Source of the DNA: an uncultured Christensenellaceae bacterium
GTDB lineage: Bacteria; Bacillota; Clostridia; Christensenellales; Christensenellaceae
Assembly: GCA_934438035.1 (NCBI GenBank)
Contig: CAKSBK010000017.1
Span: forward strand, 1 to 10,389
Direction: 5' to 3'
Length of the DNA: 10,389 nucleotides
The notes under the pieces are model-generated. The model did not search any database, was not told the origin of the DNA, and was given only the letters and a program-made list of their open reading frames with translations. Of this stretch, positions 1 to 6,655 are shown in pieces; position 1 is the first letter of the stretch, and each line of letters begins with the position of its first letter. The position numbers were made by a program, and so were the translations under genes.

Positions 1-125
1 ATAAACGCTGCGGGCACAAACTCGCTTTTAGCAAGAAAAACCCATACTCCGTCAAGCTCGAAAATCAAAAGAAGAATAAAGCATAAAAGCCTCACGCATG
101 TAAAATTATTTGAGAATAAAATAAT
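1..125 (-). CDS. 5' end of an unidentified gene, probably membrane-anchored, with an unusual start
   Basis: The minus strand has an open frame that runs off the left edge with no stop. It encodes a hydrophobic stretch (VRLLCFILLLIFELDG, then VWVFLAKSEFVPAAF) that looks like an N-terminal membrane helix or signal anchor. A strong ribosome binding site, AAAGGAGG (136-129), lies just upstream, but no ATG, GTG or TTG follows at normal spacing. The frame opens after a TAA at 137-135. The only codons at sensible distance are two ATT codons (125-123 and 122-120). The first standard start in frame is GTG at 95-93, which has no ribosome binding site. An ATG at 99 is in another frame and stops after 15 codons. 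I therefore give the most upstream candidate start. Too little is visible to name the product. A non-standard ATT start, a sequence error and a start-codon mutation are all possible. Confidence 0.45.
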   Translation of the reverse strand, partial: MILFSNNFTCVRLLCFILLLIFELDGVWVFLAKSEFVPAAF

Positions 126-128
126 ACG

Positions 129-136
129 CCTCCTTT
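129..136 (-). promoter_or_regulatory. Strong ribosome binding site without a standard start codon
   Basis: The minus strand reads AAAGGAGG, close to the ideal anti-16S sequence. It is followed by CGT ATT ATT TTA rather than ATG, GTG or TTG. The second ATT lies 6 bases after the GGAGG core, which is a normal spacing. This is the main reason to suspect an ATT start for the partial gene at the left edge. Confidence 0.5.
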
Positions 137-225
137 ATATCCCCTTCTTTTCTCCGAAAATAACATCGTCCGAAAACGGACTTTTTAAGCACAGTCTTTT
201 TTTAAACCGACGTCAAGTGCAAAAA

Positions 226-247
226 GGTCGGTTCAAAAGAACCGACC
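226..247 (-). terminator. Intrinsic terminator at the end of the six-gene operon
   Basis: This is a perfect 9-bp inverted repeat, GGTCGGTTC and GAACCGACC, around a 4-base loop, extended by A/T pairs on both sides. On the minus strand it is followed by TTTTT, and it begins 2 bases after the stop codon of the last operon gene. The plus-strand reading is also followed by TTTTATTT, so the hairpin could work in both directions. Confidence 0.9.
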
Positions 248-249
248 TT

Positions 250-1062
250 TTATTTAAAAACAATTTTTGATTGCGAAAGAAGCTCTTTGTCGCAGCGATT
301 AAGTGCCTCGGCGTCCGCAGTAATAACGTACATAAAAATGCTTACGTCTTTTTCTTCAAAATATTTTCCGTATACTCTGCCGTACATATTGACCGGTTTA
401 AACGGCTCTCTTTCCGCATAATACGGCGCTCCGTACTGCACATAGGACTGCTTAAAGCCCTGCGCGTGATGATTGCAGCCGTTTACCGTAAGCTCGGCGT
501 CTACGCACGTAAAGCCGTCTATTCCCATATACGAAACGTCTTCCTTAAGCTTTAAAACGTTCCAGTCAAACACCATGTCTTTTGCGCTAAGCCCAAAATC
601 GCTCAAAACAAGGCGCTTATAATCAAACTCAGGCACAACCGCGGTTTTTGTTACGTCAAGCTTATAGCCGCCGTCCTCTTTTTTAAACCCGAAAGGACTT
701 TTAGTTTTTACGGCATACGCCCCGAAAAAGCTGCTGTAAAGCGGAGAAGCCTCTTCATAAATTCTGCTTGCACCCGTAACGGGCGAAAAATCCGCAAAAG
801 TATATAAAATGGCAAGCTCGGCGCTTTGCCCGATATAAGAGGAAAACGCACCGTCTGCGCAAAAAGTCATCATGAGAGGAAACCACCCCTCTCCCGTAGG
901 AAGAGAAATCTCTATATTTTCCCTCTCAAGCAAGCTTTCTTTTCTGTTTATCTCGCTGTATACCGTCATTGCCGCAAGGCTCTCATATTTCCTTAACGGC
1001 GGCGATAAGAGAAATACCGCAATTACAAGAAGTATCGAAAGAGCGCTTTTTAGCTTCTTCAT
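250..1062 (-). CDS. Unrecognised membrane-anchored protein, last gene of the aryl-CoA operon
   Basis: A 270-residue protein of unknown function. The N-terminus is basic (MKKLK) and followed by one hydrophobic helix at about residues 7-20 (ALSILLVIAVFLLS). There is no lipobox cysteine and no clear signal-peptidase site, so an uncleaved anchor or a signal peptide are both possible. The remaining 245 or so residues are soluble-looking, rich in aromatic residues and mixed in charge, with no second membrane segment. This suggests a domain outside the cytoplasmic membrane. I recognise no family motif. The gene begins 10 bases after the ACT gene stop and ends at a terminator, so it is cotranscribed with the aromatic-acid genes. 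The ATG at 1062 has no visible Shine-Dalgarno sequence (upstream is AAGTCTATAAAA), so translation may depend on coupling to the ACT gene. A link to aromatic-acid metabolism is inferred from position only. Confidence 0.85.
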   Translation of the reverse strand: MKKLKSALSILLVIAVFLLSPPLRKYESLAAMTVYSEINRKESLLERENIEISLPTGEGWFPLMMTFCADGAFSSYIGQSAELAILYTFADFSPVTGASRIYEEASPLYSSFFGAYAVKTKSPFGFKKEDGGYKLDVTKTAVVPEFDYKRLVLSDFGLSAKDMVFDWNVLKLKEDVSYMGIDGFTCVDAELTVNGCNHHAQGFKQSYVQYGAPYYAEREPFKPVNMYGRVYGKYFEEKDVSIFMYVITADAEALNRCDKELLSQSKIVFK

Positions 1063-1072
1063 TTTTATAGAC

Positions 1073-1504
1073 TTAAAGCGCCTTGATATCCTCTTCGGTA
1101 ACGAGGGTTATTCCGTTATCCGTAAGTATTTTAGCCGCTTTTTCGTTATCGTTTACTCTTATAACGACATATGCGTCTTTTCCGGAAACGGTTATAAAGG
1201 CATAGATATATTCAATATTGATATCCTCTTCGGCAAGTATCTTTAAAACGCCGGAAAGTCCGCCGGGAACGTCCGGCACCGCAACGCCTATTACCTGCGT
1301 AACGGAAACAACGCAATTCTTGTCGGAAAGAACCTCTTTAGCCTTATCTGCGTCGTCAACGATGAGTCTTAATATTCCGAAATCTCTCGTATCCGCAACG
1401 CACATCGCCCGAATATCCAAGCCCGCCTCCGCAAGCGCCTCCGTGGCATAAAGGATAGTCCCCTTTTTATTCTCCGCAAAAACGGACAGCTGTTTTATTG
1501 TCAT
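1073..1504 (-). CDS. Double-ACT-domain small-molecule-binding protein
   Basis: A 143-residue protein made of two ACT-type beta-alpha-beta folds in tandem (about residues 1-68 and 70-143) with no attached enzyme domain. The second repeat shows the typical start VPDVPGGLSGVLKILAEEDI, where ligand-binding glycines usually lie between strand 1 and helix 1, followed by INIEYIYAF. Stand-alone ACT pairs generally bind amino acids. Small ACT proteins of this kind are often encoded beside phenylacetate-CoA ligase and ior genes in anaerobes. It is likely cytoplasmic and could sense Phe, Tyr or Trp, or modulate a neighbouring enzyme, but no partner is proven. A very strong ribosome binding site (AGAGGAGGAAG) lies in the 16-base gap after the upstream ligase gene and fixes the start at 1504. 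The next gene begins 10 bases downstream. Confidence 0.9.
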   Translation of the reverse strand: MTIKQLSVFAENKKGTILYATEALAEAGLDIRAMCVADTRDFGILRLIVDDADKAKEVLSDKNCVVSVTQVIGVAVPDVPGGLSGVLKILAEEDINIEYIYAFITVSGKDAYVVIRVNDNEKAAKILTDNGITLVTEEDIKAL

Positions 1505-1520
1505 ATTTTTCTTCCTCCTC

Positions 1521-2828
1521 TTATTTTTTATAAAGGTTACGCTTATCTATAACTCTTACCGCCTTGCCTTCGCTTCTTACAATGCTCTTAGGCTCGACAA
1601 TGCTTACTTTTGCATAGATTCCGAGAACGCTCTTTAATGCGCCCGTAATTTCCTTTTCCTTTTCCGTAAGCCTGTCTATAGTGTCGGAGAAGAGCTCGGG
1701 CGTCATTTCTACCTTAACCTCAATAGAGTCGCTGTTGTTAGCCCTGTCCACAACAATCTGATAGTTGGAAGTAAGCCCCTTGTTTAAGAGCACCATCTCT
1801 ATCTGAGAGGGGAATACGTTAACGCCCTTAACAATTAACATGTCGTCGCTTCTTCCCATAGGCTTAGACATTTTAACAAACGTTCTCCCGCAGGAGCACT
1901 TTTTTCTTGAAAGCACGCATATATCTCTCGTTCTGTAGCGAAGAAGAGGAAACGCCTCCTTTGTAATACTTGTAAAAACAAGCTCTCCGACCTCTCCCTC
2001 GGGAAGAACCTCTCCCGTTTCCGGGTCTATTATCTCTGCGATGAAATGATCCTCGTTAATATGCATTCCCATCTGTTCTTCGCATTCAAACGAAACGCCG
2101 GGACCTGAAATTTCGGTAAGTCCGTATATATCATACGCCTTAATATTGAGTTTTTCCTCAATATCTCTTCTCATTTCCTCCGTCCATGCCTCCGCTCCGA
2201 AAATGCCTGCCCTGAGCTTAAGCTTGTCCTTAATACCCTTTTCGGCAATGCTCTCTCCCAAATATGCGGCATATGAAGGCGTGCAGCATAAAATAGTAGA
2301 GCCTAAATCCTCCATAAACTGAAGCTGTCTTTCGGTGTTTCCCGAGCTCATGGGTAAAGTAAGGCTTCCTACTTTATGAGAACCGCCGTGAAGACCTGCG
2401 CCTCCCGTAAAAAGCCCATAGCCGTAGCTTACGTGAACAACGTCGTCCTTAGTGCCTCCGGCAGCTACGATGGCTCTTGCGCAGCAATCCTCCCAAAGGT
2501 CAATATCGTTTTGAGTGTAAAACGCAACGACTCTTTTTCCTGTTGTTCCGGAGGTAGACTGTATTCTTACGCAGTCCGAAAGAGGCGCCGCCAAAAGACC
2601 GTAAGGATAAGCGTCTCTTAAATCCGCCTTGGTTAAAAAGGGCAGCTTATGTAAATCTTCTACGGACTTTATGTCCTCCGGTTTAACGCCCTTTTCGTCC
2701 ATTTTTTTGCGATAATATTCTACATTTTCATAAACTCTTTTAACCTGTTTTACAAGTCTTTCGTTTTGAAGCTCTCTTATTTTTTCATAAGGAGCCGTTT
2801 CAATTTCCTTTTGGTAATAATTGTGCAT
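1521..2828 (-). CDS. paaK: Phenylacetate-CoA ligase family enzyme (AMP-forming), paralogue 1
   Basis: A 435-residue adenylate-forming ligase of the PaaK family, near the usual length. It is expected to activate an aryl- or arylalkanoic acid with ATP and CoA, giving the acyl-CoA, AMP and PPi. Visible motifs are the phosphate-binding loop SGTTGK (93-98), YGLTE (235-239), the ribose-binding YRTRD (298-302), the hinge region GRSDDM (325-330) and a C-terminal GK (421-422) supplying the probable adenylation lysine. C249, H256 and the C311/C313 pair could form a metal site (inference). Compared with its paralogue it has HGG rather than HYG at 147-149 and AEAW rather than SEPC near 213, which suggests a different acyl pocket. 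The ATG at 2828 is preceded by AGGAGA at suitable distance; another ATG at 2836 is out of frame. It lies 32 bases after iorB and 16 before the ACT gene. The true substrate (phenylacetate, 4-hydroxyphenylacetate, indoleacetate or another acid) cannot be read from the sequence. Confidence 0.93.
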   Translation of the reverse strand: MHNYYQKEIETAPYEKIRELQNERLVKQVKRVYENVEYYRKKMDEKGVKPEDIKSVEDLHKLPFLTKADLRDAYPYGLLAAPLSDCVRIQSTSGTTGKRVVAFYTQNDIDLWEDCCARAIVAAGGTKDDVVHVSYGYGLFTGGAGLHGGSHKVGSLTLPMSSGNTERQLQFMEDLGSTILCCTPSYAAYLGESIAEKGIKDKLKLRAGIFGAEAWTEEMRRDIEEKLNIKAYDIYGLTEISGPGVSFECEEQMGMHINEDHFIAEIIDPETGEVLPEGEVGELVFTSITKEAFPLLRYRTRDICVLSRKKCSCGRTFVKMSKPMGRSDDMLIVKGVNVFPSQIEMVLLNKGLTSNYQIVVDRANNSDSIEVKVEMTPELFSDTIDRLTEKEKEITGALKSVLGIYAKVSIVEPKSIVRSEGKAVRVIDKRNLYKK

Positions 2829-2860
2829 TGGTCCATTCTCCTAAAAATACAATTTTAAAA

Positions 2861-3433
2861 TCAACTGTTATAGCCTGCTTTAAAAGCACGCATATTAAGC
2901 TCTAAAAACGCAGGCTTAACGGTAGCCTTAAGCGCATCCTCCCATTTTTCGAAAGGTATATCAAGCCTCTTGGCAAGATGCGCCATAAGCACTATATTAA
3001 CCGCCTTAACAGAGCCCGCTTCTCTTGCGGTTTTAAGCGCGTCCACCTCTTCAACCTCTGCACCCGTTTTTTTAACCTCTTCCAGAATATCCTCAGGATA
3101 TTTCTCTTTTCCTATTATAACCGGCATAGGATCTATCTGCTGTGTATTTACTATTATGGTTCCTCCGTTTTTTAAATAGGAAAGCCACCTTGCAGCCTCC
3201 AGCTTCTCAAAAGACACTATATAATCCGCCTCGCCCTCGTCTATTATGGGCGAATATACTTTATCTCCGTAGCGGACATAGGTTACGACGGAGCCGCCTC
3301 TTTGACTCATTCCGTGCACCTCAGAAACCTTTACGTCATATCCCGATAAGACAAGAAGGTTTCCCAAAAGCTTACTCGCAAGAAGCGAGCCCTGCCCGCC
3401 TACTCCGACTATCATAATATTCTTTGTACGCAT
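2861..3433 (-). CDS. iorB: Indolepyruvate:ferredoxin oxidoreductase, beta subunit
   Basis: A 190-residue protein matching the gamma-type domain of 2-oxoacid:ferredoxin oxidoreductases, at the normal size for IorB. It shows the glycine-rich start GVGGQG (10-15) and the family signature EVHGMSQRGGSV (38-49). With IorA it forms the enzyme that converts aryl pyruvates (indolepyruvate, phenylpyruvate, 4-hydroxyphenylpyruvate) plus CoA to arylacetyl-CoA, CO2 and reduced ferredoxin. The reaction is reversible and oxygen-sensitive. The gene starts only 2 bases after the iorA stop. Its ribosome binding site (AAGGAGG) is formed by the last codons of iorA, which fits tightly coupled production of the two subunits. 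No iron-sulphur motif is present in this subunit, as expected for the family. Confidence 0.96.
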   Translation of the reverse strand: MRTKNIMIVGVGGQGSLLASKLLGNLLVLSGYDVKVSEVHGMSQRGGSVVTYVRYGDKVYSPIIDEGEADYIVSFEKLEAARWLSYLKNGGTIIVNTQQIDPMPVIIGKEKYPEDILEEVKKTGAEVEEVDALKTAREAGSVKAVNIVLMAHLAKRLDIPFEKWEDALKATVKPAFLELNMRAFKAGYNS

Positions 3434-3435
3434 TT

Positions 3436-5175
3436 TTAAACCTCCTTAACCTTAAAGGCGCCGAATTTGCAAAGCTCCTCGCATACCTTGCAGCCAACGC
3501 AAAGCGTGTCGTCGATAACCGCCTTTTTATTCCTAAAGCTTATTGCGGGGCAGCCGAGCTTCATGCAGCTTTTGCAGCCCTTGCACTTTTCGTTGTCAAC
3601 CGCAACGGGCGGCTGCGGCTTAACGTATTTTAAAAGCACGCAGGGTCTTCTTGAAATTATTACGGAGGGCTCGTTTACCGAAAGCTCTTTCAAAATGACA
3701 TTTTCGCACTCTTTTAAATCATAAGGATCGACAACGCTTACACGTTTTATCCCGAGCGCCCTGCAAAGCGCTTCAAGGTCAATCTTTCCCGCAGGATCTC
3801 CTTTGATATTCCGCCCTGTGGTTGGGTTTTGCTGGTGTCCCGTCATTCCGGTTATGGAGTTATCGAGAATAATAACGGTGGAATTACTCATGTTATACGA
3901 TACGTTGCAAAGCCCGGTCATTCCCGAATGCATGAACGTAGAGTCTCCTATTACGGCAACGCTTCTTTTTTCCGTTTCTTCCCCGCCGGCTTTATTAAAG
4001 CCGTGAAGAGAGGATATCGAGGCGCCCATACACAGCGTCATATCCATCGCGTTAAGCGGCGCCTGCGCCCCTAAAGTGTAACAGCCTATATCTCCCAAAA
4101 CCGTTATTTTGTTTTTTGCGAGAACATAGTATATTCCCCTGTGAGGACATCCCGCGCACATCATCGGCGGGCGCACGGGCACGTTAAGCTCGGCGTCGTG
4201 CGAAACGTCTTTTTTAACGTTAAACGCACGGGCAACCGTATTTTGAGAAAATTCTCCTATGGGAGAGAAAAGCTCTTTACCCGTCACATCTATTCCCAAA
4301 GAGCGGACGTATTCTTCAATAAAGCCGTCAAGCTCCTCTACAACGTAAAGCTTTTTAACCTTCTTTGCAAACTCTCTTATTTTGTTTTCGGGAAGAGGGT
4401 TCACCATACCTATTTTAAGCACGCTTACGCTGTCCGCAAAAACCTCTTTAACGTATTCGTAAGAAGTGCCGGAGGTTATTATTCCTATTGCGTTATCTTT
4501 AGCATATTCCTCTTTTACAAACGAAGAAGCGTCGCAAAATTCCGCAAGCTTTTTTAATCTTTCCTCAACGAAAGGATGACGCTTTTTTGCATACCCAGGC
4601 ATCATTATATATTTCTGCGGATTTTTTTCATAAGGCTTTATTCCCGCCTCCTGCCTGTCAAGAAGCTCTACAATGCTCTGTGAATGAGCTATTCTCGTAC
4701 ATAAACGAACTATTACGGGGGTATCGAACCGTTCGCTTATCAAAAAAGCCTCTTTTACAAACTCCTTAACCTCGGAAGAATCCGAAGGCTCGAGCATGGG
4801 AAGCTTTGCCGCCTTTGCATAATGGCGTGAATCCTGCTCGTTTTGGGAAGAATGCATTCCCGGGTCATCGGCAACAAATATAATAAGCCCGCCGTTTACC
4901 CCTGTATATGACATCGTAAAAAGAGGGTCCGCCGCAACGTTTAGACCTACGTGCTTCATTGCGCAGGCGCTTCTTACGCCCCTTAACGACGCGCCGAACG
5001 CCGCTTCCGCCGCAACCTTTTCGTTAGGCGCCCATTCACAGTATATTTCTTCAAATTTAACCGCTTCCTCGGTTATCTCCGTGCTCGGAGTTCCGGGGTA
5101 GCTTGAAACAAAGCCGCAGCCCGCCTCGTAAAGCCCTCTTGCGGCGGCGGCGTTTCCTATCAATAATTTTTTCAT
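3436..5175 (-). CDS. iorA: Indolepyruvate:ferredoxin oxidoreductase, alpha subunit
   Basis: A 579-residue thiamine-diphosphate and iron-sulphur enzyme subunit of typical IorA length. The order is: an N-terminal pyrimidine-binding domain with YPGTPSTEI (26-34) and E52 in WAPNEK; a middle domain with SGTSYEYV and GMVNPLPE; the cofactor domain with CAGCPHRG (340-347), GDIGCYTLG (361-369), GDSTF (410-414) and DNSITGMTGHQQNP (438-451); and a C-terminal two-cluster ferredoxin domain. Cluster ligands are C531, C534, C537, C542 and C559, C562, C565, C569. The last cysteine of the second set is followed by Lys rather than the usual Pro, which should not prevent binding. With IorB it oxidatively decarboxylates aryl pyruvates, or runs in reverse as a reductive carboxylase. 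The ATG overlaps the stop of the preceding ligase gene (ATGA, 5172-5175), with GGAGG upstream inside that gene. Confidence 0.97.
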   Translation of the reverse strand: MKKLLIGNAAAARGLYEAGCGFVSSYPGTPSTEITEEAVKFEEIYCEWAPNEKVAAEAAFGASLRGVRSACAMKHVGLNVAADPLFTMSYTGVNGGLIIFVADDPGMHSSQNEQDSRHYAKAAKLPMLEPSDSSEVKEFVKEAFLISERFDTPVIVRLCTRIAHSQSIVELLDRQEAGIKPYEKNPQKYIMMPGYAKKRHPFVEERLKKLAEFCDASSFVKEEYAKDNAIGIITSGTSYEYVKEVFADSVSVLKIGMVNPLPENKIREFAKKVKKLYVVEELDGFIEEYVRSLGIDVTGKELFSPIGEFSQNTVARAFNVKKDVSHDAELNVPVRPPMMCAGCPHRGIYYVLAKNKITVLGDIGCYTLGAQAPLNAMDMTLCMGASISSLHGFNKAGGEETEKRSVAVIGDSTFMHSGMTGLCNVSYNMSNSTVIILDNSITGMTGHQQNPTTGRNIKGDPAGKIDLEALCRALGIKRVSVVDPYDLKECENVILKELSVNEPSVIISRRPCVLLKYVKPQPPVAVDNEKCKGCKSCMKLGCPAISFRNKKAVIDDTLCVGCKVCEELCKFGAFKVKEV

Positions 5176-6500
5176 TGTTTATCCTCCGGATTTTTAACGT
5201 TTCTTAAATCGATAATTCTCTTTGCTTTGCCGGAAAAACGCTCCAGACTCTTCGGCGCCGTAAGCGTAATTTTAGCCTGTAAGCCCAAAGTGCTTTTCAT
5301 TCTGTCTGCAATTTCTCCCGTAAGCTCCTCAAGCCTGCCGTAGCTTTCAAGAAGCTCGCCGTTTTTAAGCTCTACCTTTATTTCAAGGTTGTCTTTAAAG
5401 TTTTCTCTTCTGACTATAAGCTGATAATGCGCACCGATATCCTTTACGTTCATAAGCACGCTTTCTATCTGGGTCGGGAACACGTTAACGCCCTTAATTA
5501 TCAGCATATCGTCCGTTCTTCCCATCGTTTTTGCCATTCTTGCGTGCGTTCTTCCGCATGAGCAGGGTTCGTGGTTAAGCTTTGTAATATCCTTGGTTCT
5601 GTATCTTAAAACGGGCATACCCCGCCTTGTAAGCGTCGTTACGACAAGCTCTCCCGGCATTCCGTCGGCAAGGACCTCCTCCGTTTCGGGGTCTATAATC
5701 TCAGGCAGAAAATGGTCCTCGTTTATATGCATTCCGTCTCTTTTAACGCAGTCTCCCGAGACGCCCGGACCTCCTAATTCCGTCATTCCGTAATTGTCGG
5801 AAACGTATATTTTTAGATTTTCTTCAATTGTTCTTCTCATTTCGGGCGTGCAGGGCTCGCTTCCCAAAATGCCGAGCTTTAAGGAATAGTCTTTAAGAGA
5901 ATATTCTTTATCATCCTTAACCGCTTCGCTTAAATAAAGAGCGTATGAGGGAGTCGCAACAAGCCCGGTAACCTTAAAATCTCTTAGCATCATAAGCTGC
6001 TTTACCGTATTTCCGGAAGAAGCGGGAATAACGGTTGCTCCCAGCTTTTCAAGACCGTAATGAAGCCCCAGGGCTCCCGTAAAAAGTCCGTATCCGAAAG
6101 ATATCTGAATAATGTCTTCGTCCGTAACTCCGCCCGCAGCGGCAACTCTCGCAACGCAATCGCTCCAGATTTCAAGGTCTTCTTTTGTGTATACGCCAAC
6201 CGTGGGCTTTCCCGTCGTTCCGGAAGAAGCGTGTATTCTCACGACGTCTTTCATGGGAACGCATGACAGCCCGAATGGATAATTATCTCTGAAATCGTCT
6301 TTTGTTGTAAAAGGAATATACTTTATATCCGAAAGCGTTTTTATTTTTTCGCCGTCAAATATTCCCGCCTCGGAAAGGCGCTTATTATAAAAAGCGCTGT
6401 TGTTAAAGCAATATTTAACCGTTGCCTTTAAGCGCTCAAGCTGAAGCTCTCTAAGCTTTTGCCTGGGCATTGTTTCTATATCTTTTTGAAAAAAACTCAT
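5172..6500 (-). CDS. paaK: Phenylacetate-CoA ligase family enzyme (AMP-forming), paralogue 2, first gene of operon
   Basis: A 442-residue PaaK-family acyl-CoA ligase. Motifs are SSGTTGKP (92-99), YGMTE (237-241), YRTKD (300-304), GRTDDM (327-332), KGVNVFPTQIE (336-346) and a C-terminal GK (424-425) with the likely catalytic lysine. C251, H258 and C313/C315 repeat the possible metal-site pattern of paralogue 1. The two proteins align along their whole length and are clearly paralogues, but differ at likely pocket positions: F135 and Y148 here against Y135 and G148, and SEPC (214-217) against AEAW. It opens the operon, about 57 bases downstream of a plausible promoter. The ATG at 6500 has AGAGG at good spacing. 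It probably makes an arylacetyl-CoA that IorAB uses or produces; the specific acid is unknown. Confidence 0.94.
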   Translation of the reverse strand: MSFFQKDIETMPRQKLRELQLERLKATVKYCFNNSAFYNKRLSEAGIFDGEKIKTLSDIKYIPFTTKDDFRDNYPFGLSCVPMKDVVRIHASSGTTGKPTVGVYTKEDLEIWSDCVARVAAAGGVTDEDIIQISFGYGLFTGALGLHYGLEKLGATVIPASSGNTVKQLMMLRDFKVTGLVATPSYALYLSEAVKDDKEYSLKDYSLKLGILGSEPCTPEMRRTIEENLKIYVSDNYGMTELGGPGVSGDCVKRDGMHINEDHFLPEIIDPETEEVLADGMPGELVVTTLTRRGMPVLRYRTKDITKLNHEPCSCGRTHARMAKTMGRTDDMLIIKGVNVFPTQIESVLMNVKDIGAHYQLIVRRENFKDNLEIKVELKNGELLESYGRLEELTGEIADRMKSTLGLQAKITLTAPKSLERFSGKAKRIIDLRNVKNPEDKQ

Positions 6501-6557
6501 TTTTTGCCTCTGTGTATATTAATTTTAAATTTAAGCGTATTAATTTCAATATATAAA

Positions 6558-6586
6558 AGTATAGCATTTCGGACTTGAACAGTAAA
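6558..6586 (-). promoter_or_regulatory. Probable promoter of the paaK-iorAB operon
   Basis: On the minus strand, TTTACT (6586-6581) and TATACT (6563-6558) are separated by 17 bases, matching the sigma-70/SigA pattern at 4 of 6 and 5 of 6 positions. The predicted leader to the ATG at 6500 is only about 50 bases, with no room for a T-box or other riboswitch. The site is 9 bases from the divergent promoter of the amidohydrolase gene. Confidence 0.6.
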
Positions 6587-6595
6587 GTTAAAAAG

Positions 6596-6624
6596 TTGCC
6601 ATGCCCGTCCTTTTGATGTATCAT
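6596..6624 (+). promoter_or_regulatory. Probable promoter of the amidohydrolase gene, with an imperfect inverted repeat over the -10
   Basis: TTGCCA (6596-6601) and TATCAT (6619-6624) are spaced by 17 bases. An imperfect inverted repeat, ATGTATCATT (6616-6625) and AATGACAT (6632-6639), covers the -10 element and the likely start of transcription. It could be an operator or a chance AT-rich match. The promoter is almost back to back with that of the minus-strand operon, so one regulator bound here could affect both. Confidence 0.55.
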
Positions 6625-6655
6625 TATTTAAAATGACATTACGAGGAATTATAAA

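Noticed and set aside
168..181. Small hairpin GTCCG-TTTT-CGGAC on the minus strand upstream of the left-edge gene
   Set aside because: The stem is only 5 bp with no T-run after it, so it is too weak to call as a terminator or operator.
2826..2836. Alternative start ATG at 2836 for ligase paralogue 1
   Set aside because: It is out of frame with the ligase and is too close to the AGGAGA site. ATG 2828 is in frame and well spaced.
3142..4557. Several plus-strand open frames antisense to iorA and iorB
   Set aside because: They are shadows of strongly supported genes with complete catalytic motifs, and they lack ribosome binding sites and recognisable domains.
6501..6557. Possible T-box or riboswitch in the operon leader, expected for an amino-acid-related operon
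   Set aside because: The leader is only about 50 bases, AT-rich and without stems, a T-box sequence or a terminator/antiterminator pair.
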